Source: Candidatus Nanopelagicales bacterium
GTDB taxonomy: Bacteria > Actinomycetota > Actinomycetes > S36-B12 > UBA5976
Assembly (NCBI GenBank): GCA_018402365.1
Contig: JAGYJD010000007.1
Span: forward strand, 1-64,000
Length of the DNA: 64,000 bases
Direction of reading: 5' to 3'
Part shown: positions 52,601 to 62,760 of the stretch, piece by piece
Position numbering within the stretch: the stretch's first letter is position 1
How the letters are laid out: every line of letters begins with the position of its first letter
The notes under the pieces: generated by a model
The model's input: the letters and a program-made list of their open reading frames with translations, nothing else
Database searches by the model: none
Told to the model about the DNA's origin: nothing
Translations under genes and position numbers: made by a program

Positions 52601-53059
52601 TTGGCTTCTCGCGGACCCTCCCTTCAACCCCGAGCCTTGATCTTTATTGTGGCGCTGATGGTCTTGGTATTGATGTTGGCTGCTCCCTTTAGAAATTTAA
52701 TGGCACAGCGCGAAGAGATTAATAAACTCAAGGCACAAGTTGAACTCGCAAACCAGCAAGTAGAAATTCTAGAAGCTGCAAAAATTAAATGGAACGATCA
52801 GCAATTCGTTGCGGCGCAAGCGCGGGCAAGATTGCATTATGTGCTGCCGGGTGAGATCGCCTTTACTGTGATTGGCTTAGATGGCGAACTAGCTGAAGTT
52901 GAAGACGAAGAGTCGCCCACCGCTTGGCTCGGTCAGCAGCCTGAAGCAAACACTTGGTATAAAAAACTGTTACTTTCTTGGCAAGCAGCAGATAAAGGAA
53001 TTGAAGATTTGGATGAATTGATCCAACCTGAACCAATTAGAGCTAACGCACCGCGGTGA
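52601..53059 (+). CDS. FtsB/DivIC septum formation initiator
   Basis: Single TM segment then coiled coil MAQREEINKLKAQVELANQQVEILEA; ARARLHYVLPGE. Confidence 0.9.
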   Translation: MASRGPSLQPRALIFIVALMVLVLMLAAPFRNLMAQREEINKLKAQVELANQQVEILEAAKIKWNDQQFVAAQARARLHYVLPGEIAFTVIGLDGELAEVEDEESPTAWLGQQPEANTWYKKLLLSWQAADKGIEDLDELIQPEPIRANAPR

Positions 53060-53553
53060 ACATTTCACAATTAGACCTAGAAAAAATAAAAGTACAGCTA
53101 GGCAGACCACCCAGAGATTTAGTTGAAGTAGCTTTTAGGGGTAGCTGTGGAAACCCTGCAGTTGTTAAAACTAAACCACGCCTGGCAGATGGCACTCCCT
53201 TTCCAACACTTTTTTACTTAACCTGTCCGCAATTAAATTCTCGGCTAGGTACATTAGAGTCGACTGGTTTTATGAAAGAGTTAGAAGCCCAATTAAATTC
53301 TGATCAAAAATTGAAAGATAATTACCAAAATGCCCATCAGAATTATATTTTTGAAAGAGAGAACATTGAACAGGTTGAGGAAATTTCTGAAGTTAGTGCA
53401 GGTGGTATGCCAAATCGAGTTAAATGTTTGCACTCTCTCGCCGCCCACTCGTTAGCTAAAGGTAGGGGCGAGAATTTAATTGGGGATGCAGTATTAGAAA
53501 AAATTGGCGAATGGTGTCAGAATTCTTGCATTAAAGATGAGGATCTAATTTGA
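53056..53553 (+). CDS. DUF501 family protein
   Basis: LGRPPRDLVEVAFRGSCGNPAVVKTKPRLADGTPFPTLFYLTCP. Confidence 0.9.
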   Translation: MNISQLDLEKIKVQLGRPPRDLVEVAFRGSCGNPAVVKTKPRLADGTPFPTLFYLTCPQLNSRLGTLESTGFMKELEAQLNSDQKLKDNYQNAHQNYIFERENIEQVEEISEVSAGGMPNRVKCLHSLAAHSLAKGRGENLIGDAVLEKIGEWCQNSCIKDEDLI

Positions 53554-54470
53554 AAATTGCTGCTATCGACTGTGGAACCAATTCCATCAGACTTTTAATC
53601 ATGGATTATCAGAAGGCAGATCAATCACTGACTGAGATAATTCGTGAAATGAGAATTGTTAGGTTAGGGGAGGGGGTTGATCAAACTAAGAGTTTTAGCG
53701 AAGCAGCCTTAACTAGAACTAAGGCAGCGATTGAGGAGTATGCAAAACTTATCGAGCATTACTCAGTTGAAAAAATTAGATTTGTAGCTACTAGCGCGAC
53801 GCGGGATGCCAACAATAGAGACATTTTTTTTGCGATAGTAAAAAAAGCTTTAGGCATTGAGGCTGAAGTAATTACGGGTGAAGAAGAAGCTGCCTTGTCA
53901 TTTGCCGGGGCTACTCGATCACTGGCAAGTAAATTAGAGGGCCCTTTTTTGGTAATTGATTTAGGGGGCGGTTCTACTGAACTAGTGGTGGGTCAGCAAA
54001 ACCCAACCACCGCTTATTCGATGAACGTGGGATGTGTGCGGATGACAGAGCGTCACGCTCCCGGCGGCAACCCAACAGATTCGCAAGAGCAAGCCATTAG
54101 AGCTGACGTGAGAGCAGCTTTAGCAGCGGCAAGAGAAAAGGTGGATTTATCAAATGTCAAAACCGTGATTGGAGTAGCTGGAACAGTTACCACAGTTGCC
54201 GCGCATGCCTTAAAGATAGATAAATATGACCCTAACGTTTTGCACGGTGCTGCAATTAGCAGTCAGCAAGTATCTCAAACTGCGGCAGATTTTATTAAGC
54301 TTAGTTTTGAAGAAAGGGCCGCTTTGCCTTATATGCATCCTGGAAGAGTAGAAGTAATTACGGCGGGTGCGATTGTGTTAGATGAAATAATTAAAGAAAT
54401 AAAAGCCAACAAGTTAATTGCTAGCGAGCGAGATATTCTTGATGGTGTTGCGTGGTCAATAGTCGCGTGA
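53550..54470 (+). CDS. ppx: Exopolyphosphatase / guanosine pentaphosphate phosphohydrolase
   Basis: AAIDCGTNSIRLLIMDY; VIDLGGGSTELVVG; VIGVAGTVTTVAA. Confidence 0.95.
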   Translation: MKIAAIDCGTNSIRLLIMDYQKADQSLTEIIREMRIVRLGEGVDQTKSFSEAALTRTKAAIEEYAKLIEHYSVEKIRFVATSATRDANNRDIFFAIVKKALGIEAEVITGEEEAALSFAGATRSLASKLEGPFLVIDLGGGSTELVVGQQNPTTAYSMNVGCVRMTERHAPGGNPTDSQEQAIRADVRAALAAAREKVDLSNVKTVIGVAGTVTTVAAHALKIDKYDPNVLHGAAISSQQVSQTAADFIKLSFEERAALPYMHPGRVEVITAGAIVLDEIIKEIKANKLIASERDILDGVAWSIVA

Positions 54471-55165
54471 GCAGTTTAAAAGTACTTAGCGAAGAGATAT
54501 CAAATTGCCGAAAGTGTCCTCGCTTAACCGCTTGGCGTGAAGAGGTAGCGGTTGTAAAAAGAAAGTCATATAACGACCAAAATTATTGGGGCCGACCCGT
54601 GCCTGGGTTTGGGGTGACAAAGCCAAAATTATTAGTGGTAGGACTTGCCCCCGGCGCGCATGGGGCAAATCGAACTGGTCGAATTTTTACTGGTGATCGA
54701 AGTGGTGATTGGCTGTATCGAGCACTTCACCGGGCAGGGTTTGCCAATCAACCAACTTCAATCGATGCTGAGGATGGACTGAAGTTAATAAATGCGCGAG
54801 TATTAACAGCAGTTCGATGCGTTCCGCCAGATAATAAGCCCTCGACAGAAGAAAGAGATAACTGCAATTCTTGGCTTACTCAAGAATGGGATTCAATTAA
54901 AAAAGATTTGAGCTGCATAGTTGCCTTAGGCAACTTCGCTTGGCAACAGACTTCAAAACTTTTATTAGCAGATGAGTACCAAGCAATAAGTAAAGTTCCT
55001 AAATTTAAGCATGAGGCGGTTGTGAAATTTATAAAGAAGAAACAAGAAATTTTGGTCTTGGCAAGTTATCACCCCAGCCAACAAAATACCTTTACTAAAC
55101 GCCTTACCGAGCCTATGTTTGATCGAGTCTTTACACTTGCCAAGAAGCAAATAGCCAACTCGTAG
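54452..55165 (+). CDS. Uracil-DNA glycosylase family 5 (UdgB-like)
   Basis: CRKCPRLTAWREEVAVVKRKSYNDQNYWGRPVPGFG; LLVVGLAPGAHGANRTGRIFTGDRSGDWLYRAL. Confidence 0.93.
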   Translation: MVNSRVSSLKVLSEEISNCRKCPRLTAWREEVAVVKRKSYNDQNYWGRPVPGFGVTKPKLLVVGLAPGAHGANRTGRIFTGDRSGDWLYRALHRAGFANQPTSIDAEDGLKLINARVLTAVRCVPPDNKPSTEERDNCNSWLTQEWDSIKKDLSCIVALGNFAWQQTSKLLLADEYQAISKVPKFKHEAVVKFIKKKQEILVLASYHPSQQNTFTKRLTEPMFDRVFTLAKKQIANS

Positions 55166-55177
55166 ACTTATCGACGC

Positions 55178-55251
55178 GCCCTCGTAGCCCAACCGGCAGA
55201 GGCAGCGGACTTAAAATCCGTCCAGTGTGGGTTCGAATCCCACCGAGGGCA
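55178..55251 (+). tRNA. tRNA with UAA (Leu) anticodon and short class-I variable loop
   Basis: gccctcg/cgagggc acceptor, anticodon stem gcgga/tccgt with loop ctTAAaa, variable region ccagt (5 nt), T-arm gtggg ttcgaat cccac; 74 nt. Confidence 0.88.
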
Positions 55252-55255
55252 CAAG

Positions 55256-55828
55256 ATGAAGAAATTAATATTTTTGCCACTCATATTTGGTTTGGTCTTT
55301 ATAGCAGGATGCGCAAGTGAAAGACAATCGAAAGATTGGTCAGAGCTGAATCAAGCAACAAATTACCCAATGCCTAAGTGTCCTGAATCTGACCGCAGCG
55401 TCACTTCTACTGAAACAGATTTACCGGCAATGCCATTACCCTGCTTGGGTCATGATGAGTTTGTTAACTTGGCGGGTCTTCCCACTGGTAAACCATTAAT
55501 TGTTAGTTTGTGGGCTTCCTGGTGTGTGATTTGTGAGGATGATGCACCTGCATTTATAGCAGCTAAGAATAAATTTCAAAATTTAAATTTGATAGGAATC
55601 AATTATCAAGATAAAGAGTCTGCAGCGATTGCTAGTGCTGCAAAATGGCGACTGCCATTTGCCTCAGTCGTTGATGCTGACACTTCACTTCAAAGTTTTT
55701 ATCAAATTTCTGGATTACCCGTGACGCTTATTTACGATGAAAAAGGAAAACTTTTAGCAAGGATTAATGGACCGATTGGAACACCTGAAGAATTTTTAAA
55801 TTATTTGGATTCAGTTCTAAATAACTAA
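55256..55828 (+). CDS. TlpA/thioredoxin-like lipoprotein
   Basis: Lipobox FIAGCAS; SLWASWCVICEDDAPAF CxxC motif; SGLPVTLIYDEKGKLLARINGP. Confidence 0.92.
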   Translation: MKKLIFLPLIFGLVFIAGCASERQSKDWSELNQATNYPMPKCPESDRSVTSTETDLPAMPLPCLGHDEFVNLAGLPTGKPLIVSLWASWCVICEDDAPAFIAAKNKFQNLNLIGINYQDKESAAIASAAKWRLPFASVVDADTSLQSFYQISGLPVTLIYDEKGKLLARINGPIGTPEEFLNYLDSVLNN

Positions 55829-55850
55829 GGCCACCAGCGAAGGTGGCCTT
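55827..55850. terminator. Stem-loop terminator between convergent genes
   Basis: aaggccacc-agcgaa-ggtggcctt. Confidence 0.75.
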
Positions 55851-55869
55851 AGCGTTAATATATTTTTCT

Positions 55870-56229
55870 TTACCAGCTCAACGGATTGAATGGTGATGGT
55901 GTTGCTGGTGAAGGGACAACTGGAGCCGCAGGTGCAGCAGCTTTCTTTGCAGAAGCTTTTTTAGTTGTCTTCTTTTTCTTAGCAACCTTTTTCTTGGCTA
56001 CCTTTTTCTTAGCAACTTTTTTAGTTGCCTTTTTCTTAACTGCTCTTTTGGCTACTTTTTTCTTAGCAACCTTTTTCTTGGCGGCCTTCTTCTTAGCTAC
56101 CTTTTTCTTAGCAACTTTTTTAGTTGCCTTTTTCTTAACTGCTCTTTTGGCAACCTTCTTGGCTACCTTTTTCTTGGCAACCTTTTTCTTGGCCGGAGCC
56201 CTTTTGGCTGCTTTCTTTTTAACTGGCAC
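55870..56229 (-). CDS. Lys/Ala-rich histone H1-like repeat protein
   Basis: MPVKKKAAKRAPAKKKVAKKKVAKKVAKRAVKKKATKKVAKKK...; 56-bp exact repeat at 55997-56052 and 56096-56151. Confidence 0.9.
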   Translation of the reverse strand: MPVKKKAAKRAPAKKKVAKKKVAKKVAKRAVKKKATKKVAKKKVAKKKAAKKKVAKKKVAKRAVKKKATKKVAKKKVAKKKVAKKKKTTKKASAKKAAAPAAPVVPSPATPSPFNPLSW

Positions 56230-56416
56230 TTATCCTCCATACGGGGGTGGAAATTTCTTTCTCTATTCTTGCATTAAATATATAATTTTACGTCAAGACC
56301 CCGAGATTTTTTTGGCTTGAGAGGGGTAGCGAGAAATTTAGGAGTTGAGTCCAAATTGTTAGAATGGGGTCTAACTGTTAATGTATTAAAGAGCTAACAA
56401 CCAAGGAGTGAGCTAG

Positions 56417-57205
56417 GTGCAGACCAAAAATCCAGTGATGCGCAATTACGCAGATTTTCGTGAGCCAGATAGCGTTTTAGGACAGCCGCAACAAACCAGT
56501 ACTACTGGTGCTGCTTTGCCAGGACAAAGAGTGGTCACACTTGACGATGTAGTGATGAAGTCGGCCATGATGTTGGGTCTTTTGTTAGTTGGCGCTTATT
56601 TTGGCTGGAGCCTTGCCCCAGCTAACCCAGGTATTGCCTTTGTCGCCATGGGAATTGGCTTTGTTCTTGGATTAGTCAACATATTTAAGAAGCAAGTTTC
56701 ACCCGGTTTGGTACTGGCATATGCAGCAGCCCAGGGAGTTTTCTTGGGTGCGATCAGTTTTATTTTCCAAAATACCTTTGCGGCCCAAGGGACCAATTTA
56801 GTTGGCAACACTGTTATGGCAACCGTAGTGGCATTCGCAGTAATGCTAACTCTTTATAGAACTGGAATTATCAAAGTTAACGCCAGATTTATAAAAATAA
56901 TGATGGTGGCTTTAGTTTCTTACTTAGTGATTGCCGTTATTAGCTTCTTTTCTTCCTTTGCTGGCGTTGGTGGTGGCTGGGGATTTTACGGAGTTGGCGG
57001 TTTCGGAATTCTTTTAGTGTTAGCAGGAGTGGGGTTAGCCTCATTTAGTTTGGCATTAGATTTTGAGGCAATTAATCAAGCAGTGGCAATGAATTTGCCT
57101 GAGCGAGAATCTTGGAAACTAGCTTTCGGATTAGTGCTAACTCTTGTCTGGCTATATATAGAGTTCTTGAGACTGTTTGCTATCTTGGCAGCAAACCGGG
57201 ATTAG
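56417..57205 (+). CDS. Bax inhibitor-1/YccA family membrane protein
   Basis: Seven hydrophobic segments; LAYAAAQGVFLGAISFIF; DFEAINQAVAMNLPERESWKLAFGLVLTLVWLYIEFLRLFAIL. Confidence 0.94.
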   Translation: MQTKNPVMRNYADFREPDSVLGQPQQTSTTGAALPGQRVVTLDDVVMKSAMMLGLLLVGAYFGWSLAPANPGIAFVAMGIGFVLGLVNIFKKQVSPGLVLAYAAAQGVFLGAISFIFQNTFAAQGTNLVGNTVMATVVAFAVMLTLYRTGIIKVNARFIKIMMVALVSYLVIAVISFFSSFAGVGGGWGFYGVGGFGILLVLAGVGLASFSLALDFEAINQAVAMNLPERESWKLAFGLVLTLVWLYIEFLRLFAILAANRD

Positions 57206-57208
57206 TAG

Positions 57209-57493
57209 TTGACTAAAAACTTCTCAGAGGGTGTTGCACTCTCTGAGAAGTTACGCTCGGTCCCTTTATCTAAATTAGAACGTAAAGCTACAAGTGGCGA
57301 AGTTGTTGGATTTGAAATATATCTCGAAATTGTCAAAGTGTTTAAGTTGACAAATAGTGATCAGGTTGTTCATTATCTGGGTCCACAATCTTTGGGTGAT
57401 CAATTGAAGGTTGCAATTGATGAACTAAAAATTAAAAAAATAGATGATGCACCATTAAGTGAATCAATAGCTCGTATTAATAAGTTGATTTAA
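57209..57493 (+). CDS. Hypothetical protein, 94 aa
   Basis: MTKNFSEGVALSEKLRSVPLSKLERKATSGEVVGFEIYLEIVKVFKLT...; no family recognised; 3' end overlaps rsgA 3' end. Confidence 0.65.
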   Translation: MTKNFSEGVALSEKLRSVPLSKLERKATSGEVVGFEIYLEIVKVFKLTNSDQVVHYLGPQSLGDQLKVAIDELKIKKIDDAPLSESIARINKLI

Positions 57494-58487
57494 TAGAAGT
57501 AATAATTCGCTGAAGTGATTCCAACCTATTTTTGACGCTTTCGTCGGTTAAAGATTCTTTTACGATGGCACAATCAGGGTTTTCATGAGAGCAAGCTTTA
57601 GGGCAGCTAGTGGCAAGATTGTTTAAATCCTGCATGGACGCTAAAGCTGTTTCAATTGGTAGGTGGGCTAAGCCAAAACTCCTTAGTCCGGGGGTATCAA
57701 TAATCCAACTATTGGGAGCATAAGAAAGCGCATACGCACTTGTAGAGGTGTGCTTGCCTTTTCCAGTTAATTCACTAACTTCACCGGTGCTGCGATGCGC
57801 ATTAGTAACCAACCTGTTAACCAAACTTGATTTTCCAACTCCAGAAGATCCAATCAAAACCGTTGTTTTATCCAGAAGAAGTTGCCCTAATTCATCTAAC
57901 GGTGAATTTTTATTCAGGGTTAATATCTTAATTTCAAAACTTTTATATAAATCAATTAGCCAAGTGGGGTCCGCTAGATCAGTTTTGGTGATGATCAAAA
58001 TCGGGGTTGCGTCAGCATCTAAGGCTGCCATCAGTGCTCGGTCAATGAATCTTAATTGTGGTTCTGGGTTTGCAATTGACACTACGATTCCAATTTGTGA
58101 GGCATTGGTTACTAAGATTTTTTCAGTTGATTCGGAGTCATCAGCACTTTTTCTGAGAACATTCTTGCGTTGATAGATTTCGACAATTCGAGCCAGATCA
58201 GTTGGTCGTTCTAAATTCACTCCGGTTAGTCCAACCCGATCACCGACCACCACACCTTTTCGTCCTAGCGCTCTCGCTTTTATGGCAAAGGTATTCTGGT
58301 AATCATGGGCTTCTAGCGCCACAGTAAATCTTCCGCGATCTACGGTTATCACAATTCCAGAAATTAAATCTTGATAAGTTGGCGTGGTTTTTGTGCGTGG
58401 ACGCGTTTTATTGCGCTGGGGTCTTGATTTAATATTTTCTTCTGAAAAGTTTTTTCTTGAATTCATGAAGAGATTAAATTCACCCAA
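57477..58487 (-). CDS. rsgA: Ribosome small-subunit GTPase RsgA
   Basis: ITKTDLADP, VLIGSSGVGKSSLVNRL, GKGKHTSTSAYAL, WIIDTPGLRSFGL; circularly permuted GTPase order. Confidence 0.95.
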   Translation of the reverse strand: MGEFNLFMNSRKNFSEENIKSRPQRNKTRPRTKTTPTYQDLISGIVITVDRGRFTVALEAHDYQNTFAIKARALGRKGVVVGDRVGLTGVNLERPTDLARIVEIYQRKNVLRKSADDSESTEKILVTNASQIGIVVSIANPEPQLRFIDRALMAALDADATPILIITKTDLADPTWLIDLYKSFEIKILTLNKNSPLDELGQLLLDKTTVLIGSSGVGKSSLVNRLVTNAHRSTGEVSELTGKGKHTSTSAYALSYAPNSWIIDTPGLRSFGLAHLPIETALASMQDLNNLATSCPKACSHENPDCAIVKESLTDESVKNRLESLQRIITSIKSTY

Positions 58488-59755
58488 AGCTCTTCAAAAT
58501 TTTTCATGGTTTTAGAAGTACAAGTAATGTCATCAATCACTACACCTGACACCTTCAAACCAATTATTGCCCCTGCGGTAGCCATTCGGTGATCGGCAAA
58601 ACTTTTCCAGGCCCCACCGTGTAATTGACGAGGTGAAATTATTAAGCCCTCATTAGTAGTTTTAACATCAACTCCGACTTGGGATAAATCGTGCGCTAGC
58701 GCTGAAATTCGATCGGTTTCATGTCCTCTTAAATGAGCGATACCCGAAATCTCACTTTCGCCATCAGCCAGCGCCAGCAGTGCGGCAACTGTGGGTGTTA
58801 GTTCTCCAACTTCGCCTAAATCTATAGAAAGCGCAGAAATAGTGTTTGGGCCTTGCAAAGTTAATCCGTTTTCGTCAAACGAAATTTCTGCGCCCATTTT
58901 TTTTAAAATTGTTGGAAGCTGTCCGCCAGCTTGAGTAGTAGTTTCGGGCCAATCAGAAATAGTTACCTTGCCAGCTGTGACCATAGCGGCCGCTAAGAAT
59001 GGTCCAGCATTCGAGAGGTCTGGTTCAATTCGCCAGTGATTCCCTGGCACTAATTGTGGCTTGATGATCCAAGAATGATTTTTGGAATTACTCGACTGGT
59101 GCTGGCAGGAAATTCCTAGTTGATTAAGCATTTGCATAGTCATCTGGATATGAGGAAAACTTGGTAGCGCTTTCCCCTGATGATGAATAGTCAAACCATT
59201 ATTAAATCTAGCGCCGGCCAACAGTAGACCAGAAACAAATTGACTTGAGGAAGAAGCATCAATTGTGACTTCTGAACCCGAAACAGACCCACGACCATTT
59301 ATAGAGAAAGGTAAAAAACCATTACTTTGATTTTCAACCTCAACACCTAATTGAGAAAGCGCAGCTAGCATTACGCTCATCGGTCTTACGCGAGCAGCTG
59401 AATCTCCGTCAAAATGCACTTTCGAATGAGTTAGTGCGGCTAAAGGTGGAACGAATCGCATTACGGTGCCAGCTAAACCAACATCTATCGCTACTTCTTC
59501 TTTATCGGTGAGTCCAGGTTCAATAAAGATACGATCCTGCTCTGCTGAGACCTTGGATCCAAGTGCTGTAATTGCGCTAAGCATTAATTCGGTATCTCTA
59601 GCTAACAGTGGAAATTCAATGACCGATTCACTATTACCCAAAGCAGCTAAAACAAAGGCACGATTAGTTTGAGATTTAGAGCCGGGCATTCTGACGGTGC
59701 CATTGATAGGTGAGGAGGCAACGGGGGCATTCCACGCGGTACTAGCAGTATTCAT
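58463..59755 (-). CDS. aroA: 3-phosphoshikimate 1-carboxyvinyltransferase
   Basis: VRMPGSKSQTNRAFVLAAL, GLAGTVMRFVPPLA, LRGHETDRISALAHDL, FADHRMATAGAIIGL; start revised to ATG at 59755. Confidence 0.96.
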   Translation of the reverse strand: MNTASTAWNAPVASSPINGTVRMPGSKSQTNRAFVLAALGNSESVIEFPLLARDTELMLSAITALGSKVSAEQDRIFIEPGLTDKEEVAIDVGLAGTVMRFVPPLAALTHSKVHFDGDSAARVRPMSVMLAALSQLGVEVENQSNGFLPFSINGRGSVSGSEVTIDASSSSQFVSGLLLAGARFNNGLTIHHQGKALPSFPHIQMTMQMLNQLGISCQHQSSNSKNHSWIIKPQLVPGNHWRIEPDLSNAGPFLAAAMVTAGKVTISDWPETTTQAGGQLPTILKKMGAEISFDENGLTLQGPNTISALSIDLGEVGELTPTVAALLALADGESEISGIAHLRGHETDRISALAHDLSQVGVDVKTTNEGLIISPRQLHGGAWKSFADHRMATAGAIIGLKVSGVVIDDITCTSKTMKNFEELWVNLISS

Positions 59756-59796
59756 GTGATTCCAAGAGTAGCGTTCGCGTAGCATCGTGGATTACT

Positions 59797-60444
59797 ATGT
59801 GCGGTCGCTTTGTGGCAAATAATGAATTAGAAACAATAAAAGAGGTCTTCAACCCAAAGATCGCACCCAGTCTGGCCTTAGGTGAAAATTACAACGTGTC
59901 CCCCTCTCAAAACACTTTTGTGATCAATAAGCAAGAAGCGGCAGTGATCGAGCTCAACACGAAGGTGTGGGGATTTACTGCCACTTGGGATACGAAGCGA
60001 CGCCTTGCTAATGCTAGAAGCGAATCAATTTTGCAAAAGGCATCTTTTAAAGATTCTTATTTATATAGAAGATGCTTGGTGCCTATAAATGGATATTACG
60101 AATGGTTCAGGGTTAACGAAAAACCTACCCAGGCGTATTTCATTTATTCAAAAAAGATGAAACTTTTACCAGTAGCTGGCATTTACCTGGATGATGAAAT
60201 GACAATTTTAACGACTAGTGCCAACGCCAGACTAAGTGCGATTCATGATCGAATGCCAGTATTGGTTCCACCTAGAAATTGGGAAAGTTGGTTAGATCAA
60301 TCCATAACCGAACCGGGGCAAATCCAAAGTTTGATACCGAGCGCGCCACTTGATTTTCTAGATGCCTATCCAGTCAGTTCTTCAGTCAATAATTCACGAA
60401 GCAAAGGAAAGAATTTGATTGACCCAATCGGACCTGAGATTTGA
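59797..60444 (+). CDS. SRAP/HMCES (YedK) family protein
   Basis: [12 protein letters not shown] catalytic Cys2; [25 protein letters not shown]. Confidence 0.95.
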   Translation: MCGRFVANNELETIKEVFNPKIAPSLALGENYNVSPSQNTFVINKQEAAVIELNTKVWGFTATWDTKRRLANARSESILQKASFKDSYLYRRCLVPINGYYEWFRVNEKPTQAYFIYSKKMKLLPVAGIYLDDEMTILTTSANARLSAIHDRMPVLVPPRNWESWLDQSITEPGQIQSLIPSAPLDFLDAYPVSSSVNNSRSKGKNLIDPIGPEI

Positions 60445-60463
60445 GAGAGTAAACTCAATATCA

Positions 60464-61042
60464 ATGAGTGAGCAAGCAAGTAAAGCACAAAGCCCTGAGT
60501 TAAAACTGCGGTTTGAAGAAGAAGCGCTTGTTTTTATTGACATGTTGTATCGCACCGCTCTGCGAATGACGCGAAGTGCTCCAGATGCACAAGATCTAGT
60601 TCAAGAAACTTACGCCAAAGCTTATGCAGCCTTTCATCGATTTGAAGAAGGAACTAATTTAAAAGCTTGGCTTTTTAGAATTTTGACAAATACCTTTATT
60701 ACTAATTATCGAAAAAAGCAACGTGATCCTTACAAAGGTGGCAGCGATGAATTAGTCGATTGGAATTTAACTAGAGCATCCTCTAACGCGAGTGTTGGTT
60801 TAAAATCTGCTGAGATAGAAGCATTAGATTTAATTACCGATAATAAAATTGTGGATGCCTTATTAGAATTACCAGAAGAATTTCGAATGGTTGTATACCT
60901 AGCAGACGTAGAAGGTTTTAGTTATAAAGAAATTAGCGAAATTATGCAAACTCCAATTGGTACCGTCATGTCTCGCTTACACAGGGCTCGCAAGACTTTG
61001 CGAGAACTGTTAGCAGACTATTTTGCAAAGGACGGTGAATAA
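60464..61042 (+). CDS. ECF sigma factor, SigH/SigR-like
   Basis: [80 protein letters not shown]; start revised from 60419. Confidence 0.93.
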   Translation: MSEQASKAQSPELKLRFEEEALVFIDMLYRTALRMTRSAPDAQDLVQETYAKAYAAFHRFEEGTNLKAWLFRILTNTFITNYRKKQRDPYKGGSDELVDWNLTRASSNASVGLKSAEIEALDLITDNKIVDALLELPEEFRMVVYLADVEGFSYKEISEIMQTPIGTVMSRLHRARKTLRELLADYFAKDGE

Positions 61043-61306
61043 ATGACTCAAATTAATCCCGATTGCTGCCCAGAGTTGGCAGAAAAACTTTCAGCTTTTA
61101 TTGATGAAGAATTGCCGCTTGAAGTAAAGCAAACAATAGAAGTACATTTAGTAAATTGCACAGATTGTGAAGAAACTTTAAAAGTTGAATTATTTATTAA
61201 ACAGCGCTTGTCACAAACTAGTGTAGAAATTTCAGCACCTCATGAGCTAGTTATTCGCTTAAGAGAAGAAATATCAACTTGGCAAATTGAGCAAGATCTC
61301 AGCTAA
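61043..61306 (+). CDS. Zinc-binding anti-sigma factor (RsrA/RshA-like)
   Basis: ZAS motif HLVNCTDC (HxxxCxxC), directly after sigma gene. Confidence 0.9.
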   Translation: MTQINPDCCPELAEKLSAFIDEELPLEVKQTIEVHLVNCTDCEETLKVELFIKQRLSQTSVEISAPHELVIRLREEISTWQIEQDLS

Positions 61307-62760
61307 TGTCTTCATTTTTAGCTGAGTATCAAGAAGAAATTGAACTCTCGCCGGCGGCACTTGAATATTTAGCTGATTTTTTAGCTGATTGGGGATTGTT
61401 GAGCGATCTCGCACTAAGTGATTTGGTGCTATGGATTCCGACTTGGCATAAAAAAGGTTATTTTGCGGTGAGTCAGATTCGTCCCGCTACCGTGGCTTCT
61501 CAAGTACCAGAAGATTTGGTTGGTCAGTTTCTAGCGGTTGGCAGAAATGCACTTTTAGATAAAGCAGTTGCCAGTAAAAAGATAAACCTGCAAGAAAAAA
61601 ATATGCAACTAAAAAATTTAGCTGTGATTCCCATAGTTTTTGAAAATAAGGTTATTGGACTTTTAGAGCGCACCTGGTTGGCTGATGGGCGCGGGGGGCG
61701 AATGGAGGCGGTGTATTTAGCTGCAGCGGAGGCAGTTTTCAAAATGCTGGAGCAAGGCAAACAACCTTTTTTGACTTCGGCTGAAAAAATAACTGGAACC
61801 CCACGAGTAGGGGATGGAATTATTCAGTTGGATGAAGTGGGTCAAGTAATGTTTACAAGCCCTAATGCGCAATCTGCATTTAGAAGGCTAGGTTTTACAA
61901 AAGATTTGACTGGCGAAAATTTTTCACAAATTTGTCACAAATTAATTCAAAAATCTGGACTAGCAGATGAGTCTTTGCTGCTTATCACCAGCGGTAAAAT
62001 GAATGGTGAAATTGAGATTGAAAATAAATCTGCGACCGTAACCGTTAAAACTATTTCTTTGTTAGAAAACCAAAGTCATATTGGAGCATTGATTCTGGTT
62101 CATGATATAACGTTATTAAGAAAAAAAGACAAAGCTCTGTTAGGCAAAGAGGCTACAATTCGCGAGGTCCATCATCGAGTAAAAAATAATTTGCAAACCG
62201 TTGGGGCTTTATTAAGAATTCAAGCTCGTAGAGCAAACAATGAAGAAGTTAAAAAATCTTTAAAAGAAGCAGATCGAAGAATAAGCACCATTGCGATTGT
62301 TCATGAAACTTTGTCTCATTCAGGGGACGAAAAAGTTGATTTTGATGAAATAGTTCAAAAAATAATTTTGATGCTAAATGAATTAAATATGACTTTAGAT
62401 AAAAATGAAAAAAATAGTATTTTAAAATTTGGTAAAGTTGGTAACTTAAAGTCCGAAATTGCCACTCCGTTGGCAATGGCACTAGTAGAAGTTTTACAAA
62501 ATGCTTTGGAGCATGGACGGCCAACTAAACAAAATGTAGAACTACATTTGAATAGCGATAGTAAAGAATTAATCATCGAGGTAAAAGACTTTGGTCCAGG
62601 ATTAGTGATTGAAGAGAAAAATAAAGATAGTTTGGGGCTAGAAATAATTTCGACCTTGATAACAGAAGAACTAAATGGACAAATTCACTACCTTAAGAAT
62701 CAGCCGCAAGGGCTAGTAATTGTGAAAATATCCGTGTTCATTGATCAACTTAAAAAGTAC
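61306..62760 (+). CDS. PdtaS-like sensor histidine kinase (HisKA_2/HWE type); C-terminus uncertain
   Basis: EATIREVHHRVKNNLQTVGALLRIQARRANNEEVKKSLKEADRRISTIAIVHETLSHSGDE; HATPase EVLQNALEHGRP; ORF nominally to 62916 but reads into degraded whiB region. Confidence 0.88.

Noticed and set aside
55886-56320. 144-aa hydrophobic F/L/A-rich plus-strand ORF
   Set aside because: It is the mirror of the Lys/Ala repeat gene on the minus strand; the repeat makes both strands open.
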